From contig NZ_JAPIVO010000002.1 in NCBI RefSeq assembly GCF_026239655.1, positions 620,001-684,000 of the forward strand: a stretch of 64,000 nt of DNA, read 5' to 3'. Of this stretch, positions 42,038 through 50,353 are shown in pieces. A program made the translations under genes and the position numbers. Each line of letters begins with the position of its first letter. The stretch's first letter is position 1. Origin of the DNA: Pedobacter sp. MR2016-24 (lineage in GTDB: Bacteria > Bacteroidota > Bacteroidia > Sphingobacteriales > Sphingobacteriaceae). The notes under the pieces were generated by a model, which was given only the letters and a program-made list of their open reading frames with translations, searched no databases and was not told the origin of the DNA.

Positions 42038-43315
42038 ATGAATAGAATACTTATTGGCTTAGCCATTGGTTGCTTCCTGACTATCATCAATACTTATCCG
42101 GCGTTTTCCAGCTTTTTACCAAAATGGGAAAGCATGAAAAAGCACCGCGAAATAGCAGAACTGCTGATCGATACTATCGCTGAAGCAGAAAGCCTGAAAA
42201 AAGGCAAGCCCATGATTAAGCCGACAGCCGAAGCGTTGACCTTCAGTAGATTCAATAAAGACGGACAGGTACATACACTAGCCGTACAGCAGGATGATGG
42301 AAAAAGCGTTAGGGGTATAGATATCAGTGCAGCACTTGGTCGCTACGATAAAAATTCCTTTGATGTGATCAAAGGCATGGCTTACGAAGATGTGGTAAAG
42401 ACCATCAGCAAGAGCCACAAGCAGATTTCGCTGAAATATGCAGACCTGCTGCCCAGCGTTGCCGGCACGCAGCACCTGGCGATAGGCATCAACTATGCAG
42501 AACACGGCAAAGAAACGGGGCAGGTTAAACCATTTATGTTTCCTAAACTAGTTCATACAGATCCCGCTATACACCAGTTGAAGTATAGCGAGGGCTGGCT
42601 GCTGGACCACGAGGTGGAGCTTGGAATTGTATTTCCTTCAGCGGTTTGCGCTGCGGATGACCTGGATAAAATGCTGGTAGGCTTCCTCGTTGTGAACGAC
42701 TTCACGGACAGAGCGGAATTGATGCGCAAGATGGACAGCCAGAATGTAACCGGCGGCAAAGGGTTCCCCGATGCCAAAAGTAAAAAAGGCTTTTTGCCAA
42801 CCGGGCCATATCTGGTGATCCCGAGGAACTGGCGCGCTTTCGTGAAGGAGCTGCATCTTCAGCTAAGTGTTAACGGCGTTGTCCGGCAAAACGGTAATGC
42901 CGGGGATATGGTCTGGGATATTGAAAAGATCGTAGAGCGGTCCTTATCGGCAAAAGGTAAAACCAACAGCTACTTTCAGAACCGGATGATCAAACTGTTT
43001 GAAGGCAACTGTATCCCGGCCAACAGTATCATTATCACGGGCACACCAGCGGGTGTTGTTTTCAATGCGCCAGGCAAGGGTTTCATTTTCGGGTCAGTTA
43101 CCCGGTATATTTTTACTGGCGGGTTTTTCAGTGCAAAAATGCATCCTTATATTCTAAATGACTATTTGAAAAAAGAAATGAAAAACACCCGTTATCTGAA
43201 ACCGGGCGACTACATTGAAACATCGATCAGTTACCTCGGAACCATCCAGACAACAATTGTTGGGAATCATAGCGGAACAGATCAACCAACTGCCAGTCTC
43301 GACAGGTTGAAATAA
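42038..43315 (+). CDS. Fumarylacetoacetate hydrolase-family protein, exported
   Basis: The 425-residue protein carries a hydrophobic N-terminal signal (about 3-24), unusual for this family. The catalytic domain has GINYAEHGKETG, WLLDHEVELGIVF (metal-binding Glu pair) and GFLVVNDFTDRAELMRK. It also has GKGFPDAKSKKGFLPTGPYL and IITGTPAGVVF. Family members cleave C-C bonds of acylpyruvates or fumarylacetoacetate with Mg2+. An inserted segment near 340-385 (KGFIFGSVTRYIFTGGFFSAKM) is not in typical members. It is cotranscribed with the beta-barrel gene, so periplasmic action on an imported compound is plausible. Confidence 0.82.
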   Translation: MNRILIGLAIGCFLTIINTYPAFSSFLPKWESMKKHREIAELLIDTIAEAESLKKGKPMIKPTAEALTFSRFNKDGQVHTLAVQQDDGKSVRGIDISAALGRYDKNSFDVIKGMAYEDVVKTISKSHKQISLKYADLLPSVAGTQHLAIGINYAEHGKETGQVKPFMFPKLVHTDPAIHQLKYSEGWLLDHEVELGIVFPSAVCAADDLDKMLVGFLVVNDFTDRAELMRKMDSQNVTGGKGFPDAKSKKGFLPTGPYLVIPRNWRAFVKELHLQLSVNGVVRQNGNAGDMVWDIEKIVERSLSAKGKTNSYFQNRMIKLFEGNCIPANSIIITGTPAGVVFNAPGKGFIFGSVTRYIFTGGFFSAKMHPYILNDYLKKEMKNTRYLKPGDYIETSISYLGTIQTTIVGNHSGTDQPTASLDRLK

Positions 43316-43449
43316 GAGGGGGGAGCATCACGGCGGATCAGAGGTTATTACATCTGGTCTGCCGATGGATGCCGGTCGAAACGATTTATTTTTTGTTTGC
43401 AAGTTCCTATGATCGATATTTATACCCTGACTCCTCAATAACATATTAC

Positions 43450-44031
43450 ATGGCCGATCCCATTTCGCTTTCCAAAATAGAAACATTCATCAGGCATTTC
43501 ATTCAACCAAATGAGGAAGAATGGAATGCCTTTGCAGCTATATTAAAGGAAAAGAAACTAAAGAAAAAAGACCTGTTGCTGGAAGACGGGCAAACCTGCA
43601 ACTTTATCGGCTTTATCATTTCCGGTGTGATCCGCGAGTATGTATTTGAAAACGGAAAGGAGTCTACGGTCGATTTCGTATCCGAAAATCAGTTCGTGGT
43701 AGATTTCCAAAGCTTCATCTTATCAACCCCCTCTAAGCAATATCTGGAAGCCTTAACGGATGTTGATTTGCTGGTCTTCAAAAAAGATAGTATCAACAGG
43801 CTGTACGACAAATACAAAATCTGGGAGCGCTTTGGACGGCTGATTATAGAGCACGTATTCTGTGGGGTAGAAGCCAAGCGGAAAAAAATCATTGCAACGA
43901 CCCATGAAGAGCAATACCGGAACTTTGCAGCCATTTACCCGAATGTAGTCCAGCAAGTACCCCAATACTATATCGCATCTTACCTCGGTTTAACACCAGA
44001 ACACCTGAGCCGGATACGAAAGAGAGTTTAA
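43450..44031 (+). CDS. Crp/Fnr-family regulator, second copy
   Basis: The 193-residue protein starts MADPISLSKIETFIRHF. It has the beta-roll motif LLEDGQTCNFIGFIISGVIRE and an HTH-type C-terminus YYIASYLGLTPEHLSRIRKR. It differs from the paralogue at 40.3 kb mainly in the sensor half. An in-frame ATG at 43369 would add 27 residues of poor fit. The two Crp-like genes bracket the beta-barrel/hydrolase pair, suggesting both act on this pair. Confidence 0.85.
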   Translation: MADPISLSKIETFIRHFIQPNEEEWNAFAAILKEKKLKKKDLLLEDGQTCNFIGFIISGVIREYVFENGKESTVDFVSENQFVVDFQSFILSTPSKQYLEALTDVDLLVFKKDSINRLYDKYKIWERFGRLIIEHVFCGVEAKRKKIIATTHEEQYRNFAAIYPNVVQQVPQYYIASYLGLTPEHLSRIRKRV

Positions 44032-44274
44032 CAACCGGTCTATAAGTGCTTTCATATGCCCTTTGACCTTTTTAGCATACAAACCTGGACTTTTCAGCAA
44101 AACAAACCTTGCCTATGTGTCGCATCTTTGTATGATCAAATAGTATAATCATCAACCTATTTCAGGTAAACCTAGTTTCATTGCAGGACTTTTAAGCCGC
44201 TCATATTCCTCATGTATTCCATCAGTAAAGACATGCAAGCATCATATGTTAACTTCATTAGGTAGCTAAGAAAA

Positions 44275-44303
44275 GAACGGGACTGTAGTAGTTCGTCCCG
44301 TTC
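44275..44303 (-). terminator. Terminator of the aldo/keto reductase gene
   Basis: gaacgggac (44275-44283) and gtcccgttc (44295-44303) form a 9-bp perfect stem. On the minus strand the hairpin is followed by a T-rich tail (complement of aagaaaa). It lies 10 bp past the reductase stop. Confidence 0.7.
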
Positions 44304-44313
44304 TGTTTACAGT

Positions 44314-45357
44314 TTAGTATTGTTTGGTCAATTCACCCGTAGATAACAAATGTTCGCGAGGAGCGCTGCTACCCATCATCCAGCCCGGGTATTCCGGTGT
44401 AAGCTCGCTTGCGTCATTCAATTTTTTAATGTCGTCTTCCGATAGCGTGACATTGGCAGCTTTCAAATTGTCTTCCAACTGCGCTTTATGTTTAACTCCT
44501 AATATGACGCTTGTTACTGAACGCTTTTGTAACAACCAGGCTAGCGCTATTGCGGGCATATTCGTATTATGCCCAGTAGCGATTTCTTGCAGCGCTGCCA
44601 GCACGGGTTCACCTTTTACTTCGTCAACAGGTGGGAACTGGATAGTAGCACGCCTGCCTGTGCTTTCACCACTTCGGTATTTGCCAGAAAGATATCCTCC
44701 GGCAAGGGGGCTAAAAACCATTAAACCCAAGTTTTCACTTTCCAGCATTGGAAGTATTTCGCGCTCAAGATCACGACCGGCCAGTGAATAGTAAGCTTGG
44801 ACAGACTCAAACCGAACCGTGTTAAGCTGCTCTGTCTTGCCCAGCGCCTTTTGGATCTGCCAGGCAGCCCAATTGGATATACCAATGTAACGGACAAGTC
44901 CCTGGGTAACCAGATCGTCGAGCGCCCTTATCGTTTCATCTAAAGGTGTGGCTGCATCCCAACCGTGCAACTGGTAAAGATCAATGTGATCGGTACCCAA
45001 ACGCTTCAAGCTCTCCTTTACCTGATTCATGATATGGTAGCGGGAACTCCCGCCGTCATTTGGGCCATCACCTGTGGCATGTCCCATTTTTGTTGAGATC
45101 ACTAAATCCTTACGCGCAAGGCCCAGGTTCCTGATAGACTTACCTACGATCTCCTCCGATTGTCCGCCTGCATATACATTGGCGGTGTCAATAAAATTAA
45201 TGCCGGCATCAAAGCCTAGCCGGATGATGTCATCAGCCATTTTCTGTGTTACACCAGAGGCAGCGGCATACCTTCCAGCCGATTGACCAAAGGTCATCGT
45301 GCCCAAACACATTTCTGATACAAATAGTCCTGTTTTCCCTAATACTTTATATTTCAT
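44314..45357 (-). CDS. Aldo/keto reductase
   Basis: This 347-residue (alpha/beta)8 NADPH-dependent reductase has GFDAGINFIDTANVYAGGQSE (shortened: catalytic Asp and Tyr at ~54-60), TKMGHATGDGPNDGG with the catalytic Lys, and LYQLHGWDAATPLDE with the His. YIGISNWAAWQIQKAL and SVILGVKHKAQLEDN are cofactor contacts. It closely fits the YajO/YakC-like class that reduces aldehydes of xenobiotic or sugar origin. A MarR-like regulator gene lies upstream on the same strand 85 bp away. Confidence 0.92.
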   Translation of the reverse strand: MKYKVLGKTGLFVSEMCLGTMTFGQSAGRYAAASGVTQKMADDIIRLGFDAGINFIDTANVYAGGQSEEIVGKSIRNLGLARKDLVISTKMGHATGDGPNDGGSSRYHIMNQVKESLKRLGTDHIDLYQLHGWDAATPLDETIRALDDLVTQGLVRYIGISNWAAWQIQKALGKTEQLNTVRFESVQAYYSLAGRDLEREILPMLESENLGLMVFSPLAGGYLSGKYRSGESTGRRATIQFPPVDEVKGEPVLAALQEIATGHNTNMPAIALAWLLQKRSVTSVILGVKHKAQLEDNLKAANVTLSEDDIKKLNDASELTPEYPGWMMGSSAPREHLLSTGELTKQY

Positions 45358-45441
45358 AATTCTGTTGTTTACTTCTTTTTAAAGAACAACAACAAAAGTA
45401 CTTTTTGGTTCTTTACTAGGAGAACTAAATTAAAATAAATA

Positions 45442-45909
45442 TTATTTTATTTGTGATTTTTCCCATTCGCTCAGGGCTTCTTCCATCTTACCAAACATAT
45501 AATCGGTGAATTCTTTTGCCTGAATCAGTAATTGATTCGTTTCGGGATACTCATCAGAACGGAAAGCTAAAGCTTCAGGAATTATCTGAATAGTAAAGGG
45601 GCGCTGCGTACGTACGATGGTCTTCATAAATTCATACCAGGCAGTTCGCTGGATCCGGAAATAACGTTTTCGGTTACCGTTCACCGTAAAATATTCTACC
45701 AGGCACCGGGATTGTAACAGCGCTAGACCATTACTGACAGCGCTTTTGCTCATATTAAGGGTTTGCTGTAATTCCTCAAAAGTCTGGTGAGGAGGATCAG
45801 CGATCAATAGCAAAGAAAGGATGCGTGCGGCCGCAGGTGGATAGCCGTCTTTTTCTGCTCGTACACCCATTTTTTCAACCATTTGCAGTATGTTCTCTCT
45901 TTTACCCAT
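45442..45909 (-). CDS. GbsR/MarR-like transcriptional regulator
   Basis: This 155-residue protein has a winged HTH at about 25-90 (AARILSLLLIADPPHQTFEE, LQQTLNMSKSAVSNGLALLQ, RKRYFRI). That matches the GbsR-type branch, whose recognition helix is SKSAVSNGL. The C-terminal half is a probable dimerisation helix pair. It probably controls the aldo/keto reductase just downstream. Confidence 0.82.
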   Translation of the reverse strand: MGKRENILQMVEKMGVRAEKDGYPPAAARILSLLLIADPPHQTFEELQQTLNMSKSAVSNGLALLQSRCLVEYFTVNGNRKRYFRIQRTAWYEFMKTIVRTQRPFTIQIIPEALAFRSDEYPETNQLLIQAKEFTDYMFGKMEEALSEWEKSQIK

Positions 45910-45946
45910 GCTTCAAAAATAATAATAATAATACCAGCTTTAAGAA

Positions 45947-47059
45947 CTATCCTTTAACCAGTCTCAAAACCGTTATCTCGGATGTAGTACCAAGCCTGAT
46001 CGGCGGCCCCCAAAAACCGGTACCCGGATTTGTGTAAATCCACATGTTACCATATTTGTTTAGCCCTACTGCAAACGGTTGAAACAATTTCATGAGCAGG
46101 CTCCATGGAAGAAACTGTCCGGCATGTGTATGTCCTGAGAGTTGCAGATCGAAGTCCGCAGCCGCCTCCTTCGCAATATCCGGGCGGTGAGAAAGCAGGA
46201 TCTTTAAGTCAGCAGGTGGCGCGTTTTTTATTGCAGCCTGTATATCCGGCTTTTGCTGCGGGTCAACCTCTTTGACCTCGGGATCAATTATCCCCGCAAA
46301 AAGTATAGTAGCGCCATTGTGTGAGATTACAGTATGTGCATTAAATAATAAGTGAAAGCCCATTTGCCTAAAATAATCGTACCATTTACCACTATCATGC
46401 AGATATTCGTGGTTGCCGGGAATATATAGAACAGGGGCCTTTGCATATAGTTCTGCAATTGGTGCCACTCGATCATGGTACTTAGAAAAATCTCCATCCC
46501 CGATATCCCCGGTCAGCGCAATAACATCTACTTGAATTTCCTTAACTTTTTCAAGCACATTTTCTACATAACTGCGATCTATCGCCGGGCCAGCATGCAG
46601 ATCGCTGATCTGAAGAATGGTATAGCCGTCCAATGAGGGGGCTAAATTCATGATAGGTACATCAACATATTTAATTTCAGGGCCTGCTTTAGCATGGATG
46701 TATCCCAACGTTAACAGCAAAAGAGAAATTCCAAACATACAGCCCGTGGCTGTACCGGAGAATACCTGATCAACTAAGCCAGACTTAGCGAATGACAAAG
46801 GTACAAAGATGATGTCACGAAGGATGATAAACGCCACCATCAGGCTTAACAATCCCATATCAAAATGGGTAACAGCCCTTGTAACTTTATTTAACCAATC
46901 CGGAAGTACATCATACCAAACTAATGGGTATAGCATTAATAGCATTGTCATCACCCCGGAAAAGATCCAGGAATAATAACCTATACCTGTTAACCGGAAT
47001 TTCAGGAAAACAAAAAGTGCAAGTAAGATAAGCACAGCAATTAATACAAATTTGTTCAT
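45947..47059 (-). CDS. Membrane-bound metallophosphoesterase (YkuE-like)
   Basis: This 370-residue protein has four hydrophobic helices in the first ~135 residues. The calcineurin-like domain has LQISDLHAGPAIDRSYVE (split here as the D-x-H site), LTGDIGDGD, YIPGNHEYLHD, LLSHRPDI and LSGHTHAGQF. These are the metal-binding Asp, His and Asn residues of two-metal phosphoesterases such as YkuE and YaeI. The substrate is probably a membrane lipid or envelope phosphoester. It lies just upstream of the MarR-like gene with a 37-bp gap. Confidence 0.88.
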   Translation of the reverse strand: MNKFVLIAVLILLALFVFLKFRLTGIGYYSWIFSGVMTMLLMLYPLVWYDVLPDWLNKVTRAVTHFDMGLLSLMVAFIILRDIIFVPLSFAKSGLVDQVFSGTATGCMFGISLLLLTLGYIHAKAGPEIKYVDVPIMNLAPSLDGYTILQISDLHAGPAIDRSYVENVLEKVKEIQVDVIALTGDIGDGDFSKYHDRVAPIAELYAKAPVLYIPGNHEYLHDSGKWYDYFRQMGFHLLFNAHTVISHNGATILFAGIIDPEVKEVDPQQKPDIQAAIKNAPPADLKILLSHRPDIAKEAAADFDLQLSGHTHAGQFLPWSLLMKLFQPFAVGLNKYGNMWIYTNPGTGFWGPPIRLGTTSEITVLRLVKG

Positions 47060-47221
47060 TGGGCAATCCCTTAGTTAATCTATTACAAACGACGTCTCAA
47101 ATGTAATTATTTGTTCTGAACAAGGAGAACCAATTCGGAATTAATTACGTCTTCTATTCTTAGTTGGAACAGAGGTGGGGACTCCCCTGAGTTAACAGTA
47201 TAACAAAATCGATTTAAATCA

Positions 47222-48187
47222 TTAAATGTTTCCTGAATTAGAAGAATCCCTTAACCCTGCAATCAGGTAACCTCTCAGCTCCTCTCTCAAAAAGACAGGT
47301 TCAATAATTTCTGCAACATCAACAAACTTCATAAACCAGCGTGCGAACGCCGTAGGGTGATCTCCATACTCAAAATACATGTGCAAACCTGAATCGGTTA
47401 TAACTTCGCTTTTATACCCATAGTTTTGCCTTTCCCAAAAAAGGTAATGCGCAAATTTTTGGTCAGCCCTTATTGTGATCTTCGTGATGGTTGATGGCGT
47501 GTTATCCTTTCTCAGTTGATCAACTGGTAAATGTTCCCTGGTGAAATCTTGCTGGGTTATAAAAACTTTTTTAACACGGTCGAGCCTGAAATTACGGTAA
47601 TCTTGCCGTAGATGACAGAAAGCAAGAATATACCAGAAGTTGCTTTCATAAAATAAACCTACTGGCTCAATCTGCCTTGTAATAGCGCATACCTCGCCGC
47701 TTTTAATATGAGACAGATTGACAATTTGTTTTTTAACTATACTTTGGAAGAGTAGATTAATTACGTCAGGCAGGTACTCATCAGTGTTCAGCCCGCTCGA
47801 TACCTCTAATTTGTCCTGCCAATTTAGAAGATCGTTTTTTTGGTGGAGTTGAAAAGAGGCCTTAACTTTCATCAATGCTGCTTCAAAATGCTGCTTTATA
47901 AATTGCGTTTCATGTTTTTGCATGATTTTCTCAGCAATCATAAGACTTAATACTTCTTCCTGGGTGAACCGAGAAGGCTGGATTCGATATCCATCCATAA
48001 TGGAATAGCCTCGGGCCGCTTCATATGTTATAGGAACGCCAGCCGTTTCAAGTGCTTTAATGTCACGATAGATCGTTCTTCGGCTAATTGAAAAAAGAGT
48101 TTCCAATTCTTCAACGGTTATTACAACCCTTGATTGAAGAATAAAAAAGATCTTTAATATTCGGTCGAACCGTTTAATGATTTCCAT
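47222..48187 (-). CDS. WYL-domain transcriptional regulator (YafY-type)
   Basis: The 321-residue protein opens with an HTH_11 domain (KRFDRILKIFFILQS ... VEELETLFSISRRTIYRDIKAL, split for length). The WYL core contains EPVGLFYESNFWYILAFCHL and FRLDRVKKVFI, a ligand-binding SH3-like fold. A C-terminal WCX extension ends near ARWFMKFVDVAEI. The ATG at 48187 is preferred to a TTG 15 bases upstream. It is probably paired with the DUF1569 gene next to it on the same strand. WYL regulators also control defence loci, but no such gene is adjacent. Confidence 0.88.
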   Translation of the reverse strand: MEIIKRFDRILKIFFILQSRVVITVEELETLFSISRRTIYRDIKALETAGVPITYEAARGYSIMDGYRIQPSRFTQEEVLSLMIAEKIMQKHETQFIKQHFEAALMKVKASFQLHQKNDLLNWQDKLEVSSGLNTDEYLPDVINLLFQSIVKKQIVNLSHIKSGEVCAITRQIEPVGLFYESNFWYILAFCHLRQDYRNFRLDRVKKVFITQQDFTREHLPVDQLRKDNTPSTITKITIRADQKFAHYLFWERQNYGYKSEVITDSGLHMYFEYGDHPTAFARWFMKFVDVAEIIEPVFLREELRGYLIAGLRDSSNSGNI

Positions 48188-48337
48188 ATCAGATGGCAAC
48201 AAAAATAACTGAATTTGAATAATTTACCATGTGCTCATGTGTTTCCGCTTACAAAAATATTGCTTGAATTTATTTTCATCGATGGGTCTTGCGATCCTAT
48301 AAATTTAGTATTTAGTTATACGCTAATAGTACGAAGT

Positions 48338-48790
48338 TTAAACTCCGAATTGTCTCAAATGATGGTCAAAATGTTTCCACTGCATCGTAGCCCATTCAAT
48401 AGGTGTTAATGAACCGAAAAATATTTGAGGTCGTTGTGTACATTTAGCAGGCCCACCTTCTGAAAAAGCAATTATATGTTTTAAAACTTTTGCTACTTCC
48501 AGCTCAAGGTTGCGCTCATCTTTTATTATATAGCTTTTATCCGTACCCATATTCTTAGGCATAGGATCGCTGCTGACTATACCTTTTTTAAGGAAAAATC
48601 CTATAGCCCGCAAATAGAAGGGCAACATTTTCGGAGCGGTTAAACCCATAGCCGTTTCAAGGGATGCATTACAATGAGCAACCATCTGGCCGACTTCCAT
48701 CTTTCCCCATAGTCTCTGGCTTTCAGGAGTCAGTTTATTAAGTCTTTCAATGATTTTTGCTGTATCTGTGCTGTCAAATAAATTATTCAT
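48338..48790 (-). CDS. DUF1569 (DinB-like) protein
   Basis: This 150-residue helical protein has LTPESQRLWGKMEVGQMVAHC and, at the C-terminus, TPIEWATMQWKHFDHHLRQFG. The conserved Trp/Met/His pattern is that of DUF1569, a DinB-related four-helix family with a putative metal site (His ~39, His ~139, His ~142-143). Function unknown. It lies 150 bp upstream of the WYL regulator on the same strand. Confidence 0.8.
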   Translation of the reverse strand: MNNLFDSTDTAKIIERLNKLTPESQRLWGKMEVGQMVAHCNASLETAMGLTAPKMLPFYLRAIGFFLKKGIVSSDPMPKNMGTDKSYIIKDERNLELEVAKVLKHIIAFSEGGPAKCTQRPQIFFGSLTPIEWATMQWKHFDHHLRQFGV

Positions 48791-48901
48791 AATCTTTTTT
48801 TTTCAAAGATACCTTCGTCTTGTGACAACAGTTTGTCACTGAAATTAAAATTATATTAAAAATATGCACCAGATACTTTAAGCAACTAGTAAGTTCGATA
48901 G

Positions 48902-49001
48902 TGTCTTATACTGAAATAGATTTACAGCTTTCTGGGATAGTACCGGGTTTGATCTCGAAGATCATTACCTCCAGCATTTTACAGATACTCTGGCTAAAAA
49001 T
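48902..49001 (+). pseudogene. Deleted remnant of the mobile-element segment found at 55.4-57.0 kb
   Basis: Bases 48902-48939 match 55393-55430 at 37 of 38 positions. Directly after, 48941-49001 match 56911-56971, the 3' part of a small gene there, at about 56 of 61. In the second locus these blocks are 1.5 kb apart, so this copy carries an internal deletion that fused them. It has no open frame of its own. Confidence 0.75.
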
Positions 49002-49039
49002 CCGCAAAAAAATATATGATGGATCGTTAATTCAGTATA

Positions 49040-49100
49040 ATTGTAAAATATCAATAAGATAAACGGAATACATCCGTTTATCTTATTGATATTTTACAAT
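49040..49100. repeat. Perfect 28-bp inverted repeat with 5-base loop
   Basis: Bases 49040-49067 are the exact reverse complement of 49073-49100, separated by ataca. The arms start attgtaaaatatcaataaga. There is no T-run on either side, so it is not an ordinary terminator. It could be two fused ends of an excised insertion element, a miniature palindromic element, or a hairpin RNA. It lies between two decayed gene fragments. Confidence 0.8.
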
Positions 49101-49216
49101 GGATATTCAAACAAGATGCATTGAGAGAAATCATGCAGGAGATCACACTGGCCGGACTTAACCGTGCCGGTTTTTTGGAAAAGGCGGCATTTTATGACCT
49201 CCAGTTTAATGTCTGA
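49100..49216 (+). pseudogene. Remnant of an AbiEii-type nucleotidyltransferase toxin
   Basis: The + frame ending at the TGA at 49214-49216 reads ALREIMQEITLAGLNRAGFL then EKAAFYDLQFNV. This matches what I know of the N-terminal part of AbiEii/AbiGii-type nucleotidyltransferase toxins (ALREI-QEI-LAGL-R-GFF-KAAFYGGT...). Only ~38 codons remain, the catalytic GGT..R..S.D.D region is lost, and no start codon or antitoxin gene is present. It is preceded immediately by the 28-bp inverted repeat. Confidence 0.6.
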
Positions 49217-49304
49217 TTATAGAGAACTATTCTGAATCCTTAAAGCCAAATAGAATTCTCAAATGTTAGAACGTATTTGCGCATCTTTGCATCAAATTCA
49301 AAGA

Positions 49305-50339
49305 ATGATCAAACCTATTACTATAGCTGACTTTATCAACTTAGCTGAATCTATACCTTTAATCGATGTAAGAACTCCAGCGGAGTTTGAGCAGGGGAAA
49401 ATTCCAGGAGCATTCAATATTCCGATTTTCACAAATGAAGAGCGGGTATTAGTGGGAACAACTTACAAACAAGTTGGTAGAGAACAGGCTATTTTGATTG
49501 GCTTTGATCTAACCGGTAAAAAATGGTCTGGCTTCATCAAGGAAGCCTTAGAAATAGCACCGTCAAAAAAAATTGCTGTCCATTGCTGGCGTGGCGGTAT
49601 GAGAAGTGGATCGATGGCATGGGCTTTCGATCTTTATGGTTTTGAAGTCTACCTCATACAAGGGGGATACAAAAGTTACCGCAGATGGTCGGTAGAGCAA
49701 TTTGAAAAGCCTTACCAACTCACTGTTTTAGGTGGAATGACAGGCTCTGGTAAAACTAAAATTCTTCATCAGTTTCATTCCAATAATGAACAAGTAGTCG
49801 ATTTGGAAGATTTGGCACAGCATCAAGGATCTTCTTATGGGACGATGAACGTTTTGGTACAACCCACGCAGGAACAATTTGAGAACAACCTGGCTTTTAA
49901 GCTTCATCAGCTGGATGCTAATAAATTAATCTGGATGGAGGATGAAGGTTTAACGATTGGAAAAAGATGTATTCCAAAACCCCTGTGGGATCAAATGAGA
50001 AATGCACCTCTTATAAATCTCAACGTACCCCTGCAGCATCGTATTGATTTGTTGGTTAATGAATATGGTGTTTTAGATCCTGATTTTCTAATCGGCTGTA
50101 CACAGCGAATTTGGAAAAGGTTAGGCCCTGAACAGACTAAACATGCGATAGAGGCTATTCAGGAAAACAGAATGGCCGACTTTATCCGTATTGTATTAGT
50201 CTATTATGATAAAACGTACCATACCGGTTTAAACAAACGTAATAAAGAAAACATTTTTTCAGTAGAGATCGATAGCAGTGATTTTGCGGCTAATGCTGTT
50301 AAAATCCTGCAAATGGTAGCATTGAATTTAAAAAACTAA
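49305..50339 (+). CDS. selU: tRNA 2-selenouridine synthase SelU (MnmH)
   Basis: The 344-residue enzyme swaps sulfur for selenium in the wobble 2-thiouridine of tRNAs for Lys, Glu and Gln, via a geranylated intermediate. An N-terminal rhodanese domain has [19 protein letters not shown] and the catalytic Cys in [15 protein letters not shown] (~90). A C-terminal P-loop domain begins [14 protein letters not shown] (~143-156). The ATG at 49305 is preferred over one 42 bases upstream. The selD gene follows after 14 bases, supplying the selenophosphate it needs. Confidence 0.93.
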   Translation: MIKPITIADFINLAESIPLIDVRTPAEFEQGKIPGAFNIPIFTNEERVLVGTTYKQVGREQAILIGFDLTGKKWSGFIKEALEIAPSKKIAVHCWRGGMRSGSMAWAFDLYGFEVYLIQGGYKSYRRWSVEQFEKPYQLTVLGGMTGSGKTKILHQFHSNNEQVVDLEDLAQHQGSSYGTMNVLVQPTQEQFENNLAFKLHQLDANKLIWMEDEGLTIGKRCIPKPLWDQMRNAPLINLNVPLQHRIDLLVNEYGVLDPDFLIGCTQRIWKRLGPEQTKHAIEAIQENRMADFIRIVLVYYDKTYHTGLNKRNKENIFSVEIDSSDFAANAVKILQMVALNLKN

Positions 50340-50353
50340 CATCAATCAGAAAA

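Larger units (their letters stand above)
48791..49304. other. 514-bp scar region without an intact gene
   Basis: This stretch separates the DUF1569 gene from selU. It holds only the remnants just listed: two fused blocks of an element also present at 55-57 kb, a perfect palindrome and an AbiEii fragment. The rest is AT-rich and non-coding. The selU promoter should lie at its right end, but no clear consensus was found. Confidence 0.6.

Noticed and set aside
47222..48187. WYL regulator as controller of a defence locus
   Set aside because: Its neighbours are a DUF1569 protein and a phosphoesterase; the closest defence remnant is 1 kb away and decayed.
49040..49100. Ordinary rho-independent terminator
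   Set aside because: The stem is far too long and there is no T-run on either strand.
49100..49216. Intact small gene
   Set aside because: It lacks a start codon and ends abruptly before the catalytic region expected for AbiEii.
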